Origin: SZUA-100 sp965248135
Lineage (GTDB): Bacteria; Pseudomonadota; Alphaproteobacteria; Rhizobiales; Rhizobiaceae
Length of the DNA: 64,000 nucleotides
Direction of reading: 5' to 3'
Assembly: GCA_965248135.1 (NCBI GenBank)
Contig: CBDFIN010000007.1
Span: 124,001-188,000, forward strand
Positions 18,470 through 26,400 of the stretch are shown in pieces. The translations under genes and the position numbers were made by a program. The notes beneath the pieces were generated by a model. The model was not told the origin of the DNA and made no database searches. It saw only the letters and a list, made by a program, of their open reading frames with translations. The first letter of the stretch is position 1; every line of letters starts with the position of its first letter.

Positions 18470-18724
18470 ATGACAACATCAACTCAATCACATCATGACC
18501 ACATGCTTGCAGTAATGCACAAAGATGCAGTCTATGCCGCAAAATCCGCATTGCCGCATGCACCTGCCAGACAATTGAAAATTACCAGTGACAAAATCTT
18601 TATAGATGCAATCAGCCATGCCATCGGTATTGGGCGATTTACGACTGCCCAAAAACCTTGTGCTGGCGGCAATTCACCGGCTCGACCAGCCAGTTATGCG
18701 CAACGGGTGAAGTCTAGCCGATAA
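18470..18724 (+). CDS. hypothetical protein (84 aa)
   Basis: Starts MTTSTQSHHDHMLAVMHKD with a good GGGAGA ribosome-binding site 6 bases upstream. No membrane segment or recognised motif. It follows the partition partner gene by 103 bases on the same strand and may belong to the same module. I do not recognise it. Confidence 0.5.
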   Translation: MTTSTQSHHDHMLAVMHKDAVYAAKSALPHAPARQLKITSDKIFIDAISHAIGIGRFTTAQKPCAGGNSPARPASYAQRVKSSR

Positions 18725-18943
18725 CTTAATACAGACATTCGAATTGGACAGGACCAACGGTTCTGCGGTCTGACAACTGAGCTTTGATGCTCCGGCATAC
18801 TGATCGCTATTTCCTGAGAATGTGCTGTAACGGTATTTAAATCTGTCAGGCTAACATGAGGGGTGGTGAAAGGCGTGATGATTGAAAAAGGCAGTGCTGC
18901 ACAATGCACAATACCCGCAACAAAAGCTGACAAATCGGATGGT

Positions 18944-19324
18944 TTAACGATGTCTTGGCTCGGTTTTTTCTGCTGTCAGGCATCGTACATTCAATGGGCT
19001 CGGCAGATTACCCAAATTCACATCAGCCACATTCTCCTGAACAGTTTTCCCCTTCGTTACAACAGCACCTTTGATCTCGCCTCCCAAGACAATTTGTTCG
19101 AAATCGTGTGAGCGCTGGACTGCGGTTAAGGTAATCACCTTACCATCAGAGCAATAGAGAGATTCTTTCACTTGGAGATTACCATGACTATCTGAGAGTT
19201 TGGCCGGAGCAAAAAAAGAGGGAGGGGGAAGGATCGATACATATTTTGACAATTTCTCCACTATATACCCGGTGATACCAACAGCTTCTATACCTTCCAT
19301 CTTTATTCTATTTTCCATTTTCAT
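18944..19324 (-). CDS. hypothetical protein (about 126 aa)
   Basis: I chose the ATG at 19324 because GGGAG lies 5 bases upstream. The sequence contains ITGYIVEKLSKYVSILPPPS and a beta-rich middle (YCSDGKVITLTAVQRSHDFE). No family is recognised. It lies downstream of the ISAs1-disrupted gene in the same orientation and could be the last gene of that small unknown operon. The stretch 18725-18943 has only a weak minus-strand frame from a TTG at 18933, which I do not call. Confidence 0.5.
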   Translation of the reverse strand: MKMENRIKMEGIEAVGITGYIVEKLSKYVSILPPPSFFAPAKLSDSHGNLQVKESLYCSDGKVITLTAVQRSHDFEQIVLGGEIKGAVVTKGKTVQENVADVNLGNLPSPLNVRCLTAEKTEPRHR

Positions 19325-20017
19325 AACTCCCATAAGTATAATTAATCAACTTGTGAATATTAACACATATCTACTCGTAAGATTGTTACAAATTTATGAA
19401 GATCACACACCAAAGGCTTTGCTGAGGCGTAACTCAATTTGTTTATCATCAATATTTGCGGATTTATACATATGAATTATAGCGTTAATTTCGTCATTGT
19501 TGTCTTTTTCATCAATCATTTCTCTGTCAATATATTGATTCTGTGTTATTTTGAGCAATTCTGAGCTTACGATATTCAACATGACGAGATTGGAGCTATC
19601 TTTGCGCAGCAACCTAAGCGCATCGGTGATATTCTCAATATGAGTGCTGAGTTCTTTTTGAGATTTTTCACGAATAGCTGCATTCCTGACTTCCTCAACA
19701 GCGGCGAGCTCTCTTTCTATTTCCGTCGCTTCTTGTTTTTCTTTTTCCCTTTTTTGCCGCAATCTCTCGTTTTTTTGGTCTAGCGCTTTCTGTTTTTTCT
19801 TTGTCAGCTCTATTTTCTTTTGCTCCTGCTCTTCGTTAGATATCTGTCTCCGTTGGTGTGCTAGATACTTCCCAGCGCCAAGACAGGTGACTACAACGCC
19901 AATCGCGATCAGAATTCCCCCAGCCAGATAACAAATGAATCCAAGAATGGCAAAATACAAAATTTCTTCAATTATCGCATATTCATCTTCGTCTTCCAAG
20001 TATGAGCCATATAGATA

Positions 20018-21210
20018 CAGGGCAATCGCATTTCAAAAGTTGTTTAGGAGTGAAAGCAGGAAATCATCATTCCAGCCAGCGCGTTTGAATTTTACGCGGT
20101 TTGATCCCTTGTCCTGATTTGCCTTTATGATGTTTAGTGCGATACGTCTGAGGGCTGCAAAATTGATCGGTGCGTTGTCTTTGCGAGCGCGATGGAGATC
20201 ATCATTCATAATGACATCAAGCGACCAGTGAAGGCTGTTTTCAATTTGCCAATGCCCCCGAATAATGGTTGCAGCTTCCTGCGCTTGTGGGGGTTTTGAC
20301 ATGAGATAAACGCGTTCGCAGCGGCTTGATTTTCCGTTCATTTCACGTGTTGAAGTGACATGGACGAAGGTCTTGAGGCTTGGCCATTTGTGTGTGTCGT
20401 CAAGATATTGCGTAGTGCTGTAGACATGGTAACATCGCTCTTCAATGCGGCCATGGTTGGCGTCAGTTGAGATATATTCGTCAATATAATCAGTCTCTTG
20501 ATCATCAATGAAGGCCCGCACATCCGCCTGCATATCGCCCTGATTGCCCTTCAGTTGCACACAGTAATCGCCGCCTTCACGCACGATCAACTCACAGGTC
20601 TCGCGTTGGCAATGCAGCGCGTCAGCAGTGATCGTCATGCCCTTGATGTCGAGCATTTTGATCAACTCACGTAGGGCCAAAATCTCGCCACCACCCTTGG
20701 CACTTTCGATAATACCGAGGCTCAAACGAGCCCCATGCGCAAAGGCGGTCACCACGTTCAGGCCGGATTGATTGGCGGCCCTGTCAAAGGTGCGACGCAT
20801 CTCTTTGCCGTCAATGGCGATGGCGGGTTGGGCATCGCGTGCCTGGGCAAAATCAGCACGGAACTTCTCAAACAGGCGTTGAAAGCTTGCGGGCTTAAGC
20901 AACCGAAACAGCCGTGAAAACGTGTCGTGACACGGCGTGCCATTCGGCAATTCGAGAAAATCGCGCAGAAATTCTTCCTTCGCATGGCCAAAATCGGCCA
21001 TATCCACCGCAGTTTCGCCGCCACACAAGGCACATAAAAGGCTGATTGTCATGATGTCACAAAACTTGTGACGGCAGGCATTGCCCGTGCGTGGATCGTC
21101 TATATCATTGAAATAGCTTATGATTGTTGACATCTTGAGGCTCCATATCGTGATGGAACCTCAAGAATCTATTCAGGCATATTTGTCAAACCCCAAATGC
21201 GATTCCCCTG
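20018..21210 (-). mobile_element. ISAs1-family insertion sequence (1193 bp)
   Basis: Terminal inverted repeats CAGGGCAATCGCATTT (left) and CAGGGGAATCGCATTT (right, reverse strand) bound the element. It is flanked by a perfect 10-base duplication CATATAGATA (20008-20017 and 21211-21220), the expected size for this family. It carries one transposase gene and interrupts a membrane coiled-coil gene. Confidence 0.95.
20033..21133 (-). CDS. ISAs1-family transposase
   Basis: 366 residues, MSTIISYFNDIDDPR at the start, typical of the family. The DDE-type core is visible as AIDGKEMRRTFD, ITADALHCQRETCELI and the C-terminal GHWQIENSLHWSLDVIMNDD. It is complete, so the element may be active. Confidence 0.95.
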   Translation of the reverse strand: MSTIISYFNDIDDPRTGNACRHKFCDIMTISLLCALCGGETAVDMADFGHAKEEFLRDFLELPNGTPCHDTFSRLFRLLKPASFQRLFEKFRADFAQARDAQPAIAIDGKEMRRTFDRAANQSGLNVVTAFAHGARLSLGIIESAKGGGEILALRELIKMLDIKGMTITADALHCQRETCELIVREGGDYCVQLKGNQGDMQADVRAFIDDQETDYIDEYISTDANHGRIEERCYHVYSTTQYLDDTHKWPSLKTFVHVTSTREMNGKSSRCERVYLMSKPPQAQEAATIIRGHWQIENSLHWSLDVIMNDDLHRARKDNAPINFAALRRIALNIIKANQDKGSNRVKFKRAGWNDDFLLSLLNNF

Positions 21211-21410
21211 CATATAGATAACCAACTATCAGGAAAAAGGCAGCGATTATACCTACACCAGTCCATAAATTTTCCCACCAAATGGCATTGGCGGCATCCT
21301 TTGCCGCGATAGCTACATCCCTTTCTGCACAAGTATTGTATTCCGTCGACCATCGGCACCACCATTCCCAAGAGGTTGCCGTAATATTGTAGGCGTATTC
21401 CATAATAATA

Positions 21411-21914
21411 TCAGCCAGTGAGTTGCTTGACTTTTTTTGCGATCGATGCATTAGATAAAGAAGGTTCAATAGCTGCAACAACGGCTGTTGCCCTGTTTCT
21501 CATTTCTTCGACGGCGACGTTGATTTCAGTAAGTTCTGAATCGATCTCCCTGTGACGTTTATTAATCAAAATAAATCGTTGCTCACTTACCTCCCCGGTG
21601 GTGGTCTGTTCATTCAGCCTTTGTTTTTCTTCGCTCAAAATTCTTTGATGATTGAGTAGAATTTCACGAGCCTGACTGAACATCTCGACAACTGCATCAA
21701 TCTTCTGGCTATACATGTTTTCTGCTGCGTCAATCATACGCAATAGAATATCTTTTTCATGTGTCTTTTGCGTATCGAAAGAATGAGCCTCCAATCGTAA
21801 CCGTTCAATCTCAATGGCGGATTTAGATGACTGACCTTGTGTGAGCGCCTGTGACCGAGCAACAGTCGCCATTAAACTAACGCCAGCTATAATCAATTGG
21901 GGATTAACTGCCAT
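21411..21914 (-). CDS. coiled-coil protein of unknown function
   Basis: 167 residues. A weakly hydrophobic N-terminus (PQLIIAGVSLMATVA) is followed by long heptad-rich helices (about residues 35-155) with many Glu, Lys and Gln. No enzyme motif is visible. It ends 7 bases before the start of the ISAs1-disrupted membrane coiled-coil gene, so the two were co-transcribed and probably interacted. Function unknown. Confidence 0.65.
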   Translation of the reverse strand: MAVNPQLIIAGVSLMATVARSQALTQGQSSKSAIEIERLRLEAHSFDTQKTHEKDILLRMIDAAENMYSQKIDAVVEMFSQAREILLNHQRILSEEKQRLNEQTTTGEVSEQRFILINKRHREIDSELTEINVAVEEMRNRATAVVAAIEPSLSNASIAKKVKQLTG

Positions 21915-22144
21915 AACAACCTCGAGTATTTTAAAAACGTTGGATGAAGTATAAAGAAACTGTGTCTTTGAACAAGTGCAGTGGTGATTTTAAAAAATAC
22001 CTACCCATATCAAAAAGCCGACCTTCTATCTATTCTGTTGTTGTAAGCATTGAGAATGAGTAATGGGTTTCTCTGAATTTGAAGACTATTGGTTGCCACT
22101 TTTTTTGAACCTTGGCCGGTCGTTGGAAGTAGAGTTCTCTGGCG

Positions 22145-23524
22145 TTGATTAACCTATTGCAAATTAACCTTATCGTCGGTGGCTTGGGCATCCCAATGAA
22201 GGACCCTACCAAGGTTTCTCGCGCGCTTGCTTCAGGTCCGCTGTTGGTAGCTGCAGTGCTCAATCAAGTTGGTATTGACACGGAATATGTCGATATCTCG
22301 TGTGAGATTGCTGACCTTTCGGAAATCGACTTGGAGTTGATCGTTTCGCGAGTTGGGAAAGAGCATCAAGTCGTTTGCCTGAGTTGTATGAACAACCTGT
22401 TGCACTTAGCCATACTAGCTGCGAGAGAAATAAAGCACCGCTTTCCCGATTGTCGAATTGTATTGGCAGGTCCTGGCCCAACAGGTGTCAGTGGGGATAT
22501 ATGTAAGTATTTTAAGTTTATTGACTTTGTTGTGGAGGGTGAAGGCGAGGGCAAGATATTGGGTGTCTTAGCTCCCTTGATTTCGACAGATTCAGGGCGT
22601 TCAACCGAGTTTAAGCGCCAATGTCAGGAGTTTCTTGAAAGAGTGAAGTATACAAACGGATTAGTCCGGGAGTTAGACCAGTTACCTTTTCCCGCATATG
22701 ATCTTGTCTCACTCTCGCGTTACACTGCGGTGGGGTTAACAACCGCGCGGGGCTGTCCCTATTCTTGTTCTTTTTGTGATTCTCCCTCGTTTTGGGGGAA
22801 TACTTTCCGCAAACGCTCTATCGATTCTGTTTTGTCGGAGATGGCGCTGCTGGAGGGACGATATGGCATTGATCATCTGTTTCTGTGGGACGATACTTTC
22901 ACCGTTGGACGTCGTCGCGCATTGCAATTTTGTGCTGAAAAACAAAGAGCCTCTGTTTCGGCTACTTTTAGCATTTATGGGCGGGTCGATGAAGTTGATG
23001 AAGACTTTCTTTGTGATCTTCGTCAAGCGGGCTGCACGAATATCTTCTTGGGGGTTGAGTCCGGTAGTAATCGTGTTCTGAAGCAGATTTCAAAGGGAAT
23101 CACAATTGAGCAGGCGGAAGAGAGCATCGATTTGATTTCACGGCTTGGGTTTCGGGTCGCGCTTGGCTTTATTTGGGGATTTCCTTTCGAATCCATGTTT
23201 GATTTTGAAGAAACTGTGAGTTTTATCGAGCGAAAAAAAAGTGAATCTGTTTCCGTTCGATTTGTTCCTCTCAACCCTTGTGCTAACGCGCCGATCTACC
23301 AGATGCATCGCGATCAGCTCGAATTGATCGAAGAGTTTCAGCCTTACTTGATTCCATTTAAGGACGACATGGTTGCCCGAGAAGTCTGGAACCTCGTTCG
23401 AAAGTACCCAACCATCTTTCCGAATTTCTATGGCATCAAAAGCGAAAACTGGTTGAGGAAACTACAAGCAGTTCAAAGATATGCATCTGTGGACCCCTAT
23501 ACCTACCGATTACAGGCTTACTAA
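22145..23524 (+). CDS. B12-binding radical SAM protein
   Basis: 459 residues. The N-terminal third (about 1-130) has the Rossmann-like cobalamin-binding layout, including LSCMNNLLHLAILAAREIK and IVLAGPGPTGVSGD. The radical SAM core follows with the cluster motif CPYSCSFC (about residues 204-211) and downstream HLFLWDDTFTVG, NIFLGVESGSNRVLKQISKG and GFIWGFPFES, which are standard barrel strands of this class. Such proteins do methylations, rearrangements or ring contractions. I accept the TTG at 22145 because the B12 domain begins there; an in-frame stop lies 13 bases upstream, and an ATG at 22196 would remove the first strand. No pathway partner is adjacent, so the substrate is unknown. Confidence 0.9.
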   Translation: MINLLQINLIVGGLGIPMKDPTKVSRALASGPLLVAAVLNQVGIDTEYVDISCEIADLSEIDLELIVSRVGKEHQVVCLSCMNNLLHLAILAAREIKHRFPDCRIVLAGPGPTGVSGDICKYFKFIDFVVEGEGEGKILGVLAPLISTDSGRSTEFKRQCQEFLERVKYTNGLVRELDQLPFPAYDLVSLSRYTAVGLTTARGCPYSCSFCDSPSFWGNTFRKRSIDSVLSEMALLEGRYGIDHLFLWDDTFTVGRRRALQFCAEKQRASVSATFSIYGRVDEVDEDFLCDLRQAGCTNIFLGVESGSNRVLKQISKGITIEQAEESIDLISRLGFRVALGFIWGFPFESMFDFEETVSFIERKKSESVSVRFVPLNPCANAPIYQMHRDQLELIEEFQPYLIPFKDDMVAREVWNLVRKYPTIFPNFYGIKSENWLRKLQAVQRYASVDPYTYRLQAY

Positions 23525-23530
23525 TCGAAT

Positions 23531-23996
23531 GCGAGCATCATTTGCGTTCGGCTATGGGGCTGCGCCTGACAGGGTATCCGGATTGCGTGACCGAGCACTG
23601 ATCGGGCTGATGACCTATACCTTTGCCCGTATTGGTGCTGCCCTTAAAATGGAAGTGCGGGATGTTTATATTCAAAACCGCCGCCTGTGGGTACGATTGC
23701 AGGAAAAAGGCGGCAAACGCCATGAAATGCCGTGCCATCACGCCCTTGAAAACTACCTTGATGCCTATCTGGAGGCTTCCGGACTGCGAGAGAACCCAAA
23801 ATCACCGCTATTTCGCACCATTGGCCGGGAAACAGGTCAGTTGACCGAACCCCCCCTGTTTAGAGCGATATTTCAGTTACTCCGAAAAACGGTCGTTTTT
23901 AGGAGCGCTATATTCAGCAAATCTGTATTGATCAACTACGATGAAAAACGATTTTTGGACGGGGATGTACGCAAGCTGGAAATCAGGCAAGGTTAG
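23531..23996 (+). pseudogene. tyrosine recombinase fragment
   Basis: The central part reads GLRDRALIGLMTYTFARIGAA and continues with KMEVRDVYIQNRRLWVRLQEKGGK, which matches the start of the catalytic domain of XerC/D-like recombinases common on alphaproteobacterial transposons. Similarity stops near GQLTEPPLFRA (about 23860). The HxxR box and the nucleophile Tyr are absent, and the tail is unrelated. It is a truncated remnant directly after the radical SAM gene. Confidence 0.8.
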
Positions 23997-24019
23997 CCCA
24001 GGGTGCTCAAATGAGATAA

Positions 24020-24583
24020 TTATCCCACACAATTGGACCAATCAACAAACCCATGATCTTTCACGGCTTCCATGGAAGATGGCGGTACCATATCGCAAAA
24101 CAGAACAATATTGAGGCAATTCGCACGTGCACTTGGAACTATCAACCCATCGAAATCCAGAAAATGTGCCACTTCAGCAATATCCTGAGAACGCGGATAT
24201 TCCATCTCGCGTTCCTGATATGATAATTGCCCAAAGCGCGATGTATCCATTCCCAATGCTGCAAGCGCATCCAGGTCAATCAATTTCAATGCGCGGTCAA
24301 GCGCTACATTGAGTTCGTGCAGCCGGTATTTGACTTGGGAAGGAAACACTGGATGACCGCGAGCCAGATGAAAATACATTTCGCCTATCGCTCCATCGCG
24401 CTCCTGCGCAGTATATAGCACATCAAATGTGCCATCATCCCACCGGCCACCGGATCTCGCGCATTGGGTAGGGTCACGCCCTTCACGTACAACACGCCAG
24501 ACTGTGTCGGTAAAAATCACCGGATCAGTTGCTTCTATTGCGTCAATGAGTAAGTTATCGCGGCTGCGGTGTATATGAGCCAT
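24020..24583 (-). CDS. RES-domain toxin
   Basis: 187 residues with the RES fold signatures: an Arg in WRVVREG, the GGRWDDGTFDVLYTA block, the catalytic-type Glu in AIGEMYFHLARG and a late segment DGLIVPSARANCLNIVLF. Known RES toxins hydrolyse or phosphorolyse NAD+, halting growth. It starts 3 bases after its Xre-type antitoxin gene ends, the usual antitoxin-first order. A third gene lies upstream in the same apparent operon. Confidence 0.92.
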   Translation of the reverse strand: MAHIHRSRDNLLIDAIEATDPVIFTDTVWRVVREGRDPTQCARSGGRWDDGTFDVLYTAQERDGAIGEMYFHLARGHPVFPSQVKYRLHELNVALDRALKLIDLDALAALGMDTSRFGQLSYQEREMEYPRSQDIAEVAHFLDFDGLIVPSARANCLNIVLFCDMVPPSSMEAVKDHGFVDWSNCVG

Positions 24584-24586
24584 AGG

Positions 24587-24928
24587 CTAGATAAACACCT
24601 CGTTATCCAGTCGGTCGATGACTTTCAATATGTCCAGAGTTCGTTCCTGATGAATGAGGTCAATTGCCCGTTCCCCACCAAGTTGCGGATGACGTGCATA
24701 GAGCCAGCTGCGAATTTCTTCGGCGGTATAATAATCCTGCAAACGCCCAACCACATAATAAAGGTCTGATAGGACGAGCTCATTACGCGGCTGCGGTTTG
24801 ATATCGCCTGATTTCCAACGTGACACGGTCGCTTTGGAAACTTCGGTAATATTGGCAATATCCGTGCCTCTGAGGCCTCCAAGCTTGCCTAATTCATCCA
24901 GATATCTTGGTACTGTACTCAACATCAT
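24587..24928 (-). CDS. Xre/MbcA/ParS-type antitoxin
   Basis: 113 residues. An N-terminal helix-turn-helix (GLRGTDIANITEVSKATVSRW, about residues 18-38) precedes a C-terminal DUF2384-like domain with YTAEEIRSWLYARHPQLGGERAIDLI, the segment that plugs the RES active site in characterised complexes. It would bind and neutralise the RES toxin and autoregulate the operon. Its ATG lies 2 bases after the stop codon of the upstream 446-residue protein. Confidence 0.93.
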   Translation of the reverse strand: MMLSTVPRYLDELGKLGGLRGTDIANITEVSKATVSRWKSGDIKPQPRNELVLSDLYYVVGRLQDYYTAEEIRSWLYARHPQLGGERAIDLIHQERTLDILKVIDRLDNEVFI

Positions 24929-24930
24929 AA

Positions 24931-26271
24931 TTATTGTTCTTCCCGTTTGTCACTCGATTGGTGTCTACTACGAATTGCACATGCTGGCGCTCTTGGAGCA
25001 CCTGCGCCACGTTCATCATGCATCAATCCGAGAGCATCACTGAGTTTGCCAATCTTACGATGATGATCATCTGTTCGTTTTTTCAAACTCACCATATCCA
25101 CATCCAGTCGTTCAGCATCTTTTTGCGATGGTTTCAAGTCCTTGATTATACGTGCAAGCCTTTCAGCGTCACGCAAAGGTTTATCAAGGAAAAAGCTTTC
25201 ACGATTATGATCAGGAACAGCTCCAAGCGCATCAATTGGCGCAAATGCCTGCCGTGTTGCGTGTTGGCGCGGATCATTTTTCGTATCCTGAATGCCATGA
25301 GCGCAACAAGAATCCTGACAAGCCACAGCACGCTTGCCACCTTTTGCGCTGGCTAGCAAATCCAGTTCTTTGCTTTTGAATGATCGACCGAGTCCAGGAA
25401 CCGGTATATAGGTAGTGCGGCCAAAGCCATCATTTTCATCGCGTTTTTTTGGTTCCTTATGCCAGGAACGGGCGTTAAATTGCTCGCGTTCTGCAATGCC
25501 ATGAGCCAAGCCCGAAGCGCCGCCAAATGCAAGTGCCGCCTGTCCCATTAGGCCACCCAGATGGTCAATAACAATAGGTTTACCTAGATTATGCAGGCCA
25601 TGTAATGCCGTGATAAACTGTTTGGTAGTTTGAGGCTTGGGGTCATTGCCAAGACCTGAGGCTCGTATCCATACATTGTCGATTGGCAAACCGGCAATTC
25701 TGCTAACAAGATCACTTCGTACATTGCTGTCATTTAAAGGGACATGTGAGTGGATAATTGGGTAATCAATTGCAATTGCTTGCCCGCCTTCCTGATCGAG
25801 AGCCCGCCGCAATGCTATACAGGCAGCAACATCAACACCAAACCAGTCTGCAAAACTCGGGTCCGCCAGAAAATGAGTGGGGGTAAGAACTGTATCAACT
25901 GCAAACTGCACGGCAAATCTTGCAATTTGTCCGATTACGTCAGATTTTTCATTAGGGTGGAAAAAGGAAGGCCCAAGAGGCTTTCCGTCACCGGATGCCG
26001 CCCATGGCGCATTTCTTACCTGCCCCAGAAATTTTTCTTTCGCTGCGAGCTCCGCAATTTCAGGGTCAAGAACAATCTCAACACTATCCCGTCGAAACGC
26101 ATTTACCAGATCGATTTGTCGTCTCAAGCGAGATGCATCGAATACGGCGCGCCTAACCGGCAAACGGCCTGCCGCGTGCAACTCTCCCAATTTCCGATGG
26201 GCATCTCCAATCCGGATAAACTGGGAGATTGGCTTAATAGGGCTCTTAAATTCGATTACATTGGCCGACAT
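24931..26271 (-). CDS. uncharacterised barrel-like protein coupled to RES/Xre
   Basis: 446 residues from an ATG with AAGGA upstream. I do not recognise a family with certainty. Repeated strand-helix units (RAVFDAS, VEIVLDPEIAEL, TVLTPTHFL, QAIAIDYPIIHSH, NVWIRASGLG, KPIVIDHLGG) look like a TIM-type barrel. A Cys/His cluster CQDSCCAHG near residue 317 could bind zinc. The last 100 residues are charged and helical (coiled coil). Barrel plus late Cys/His cluster is loosely reminiscent of tRNA-guanine-transglycosylase-like proteins, but I cannot show homology. It is the first gene of a three-gene unit with Xre and RES, with a shared promoter. Confidence 0.7.
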   Translation of the reverse strand: MSANVIEFKSPIKPISQFIRIGDAHRKLGELHAAGRLPVRRAVFDASRLRRQIDLVNAFRRDSVEIVLDPEIAELAAKEKFLGQVRNAPWAASGDGKPLGPSFFHPNEKSDVIGQIARFAVQFAVDTVLTPTHFLADPSFADWFGVDVAACIALRRALDQEGGQAIAIDYPIIHSHVPLNDSNVRSDLVSRIAGLPIDNVWIRASGLGNDPKPQTTKQFITALHGLHNLGKPIVIDHLGGLMGQAALAFGGASGLAHGIAEREQFNARSWHKEPKKRDENDGFGRTTYIPVPGLGRSFKSKELDLLASAKGGKRAVACQDSCCAHGIQDTKNDPRQHATRQAFAPIDALGAVPDHNRESFFLDKPLRDAERLARIIKDLKPSQKDAERLDVDMVSLKKRTDDHHRKIGKLSDALGLMHDERGAGAPRAPACAIRSRHQSSDKREEQ

Positions 26272-26292
26272 ATCGGCAATCCTTTAAATTTA

Positions 26293-26335
26293 TGTTTCAC
26301 AAAACCATTATATGAAACAAATATGCAATTTGCAA
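26293..26335 (-). promoter_or_regulatory. sigma70-like promoter with overlapping palindrome for the RES/Xre operon
   Basis: On the minus strand a -35 box TTGCAA (26330-26335) and a -10 box TATAAT (26307-26312) are separated by exactly 17 bases. The inverted repeat TGTTTCA/TGAAACA (26293-26319) brackets the -10 box. The first gene starts at 26271, 36 bases downstream of the -10 box. This is the expected layout for autoregulation by the Xre antitoxin. Confidence 0.7.
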
Positions 26336-26400
26336 GCAAAATCCCCCAATTTGATGACTCCCGTTGTTCGGAGGGTCAATTGCGAGTAAAAATACCCAAT

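Larger units (their letters stand above)
19403..21403 (-). pseudogene. membrane coiled-coil protein gene split by ISAs1
   Basis: The gene runs from the ATG at 21403 to 21211 and resumes from 20007 to 19403. Removing the IS and one copy of its 10-base target duplication restores one frame of 798 bases (265 residues): the junction reads VGYLYGSYLEDEDEYA. The restored protein has a short soluble N-terminus, one membrane helix (VGIIAAFFLIVGYLY), a second hydrophobic hairpin (FAILGFICYLAGGILIAIGVVV), then a long charged coiled coil (about residues 115-190) and a C-terminal helical region. As it stands the protein is broken after about 65 residues, although a downstream ATG at 19999 could express the second part. 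Function unknown. Confidence 0.8.

Noticed and set aside
18694..18933. Minus-strand 79-residue frame with signal-like start
   Set aside because: It starts with TTG, has no ribosome-binding site and no recognised pattern.
24931..26271. Firm call of tRNA-guanine transglycosylase/DpdA for the 446-residue protein
   Set aside because: Only general barrel layout and a Cys/His cluster agree; the specific active-site motifs could not be identified.
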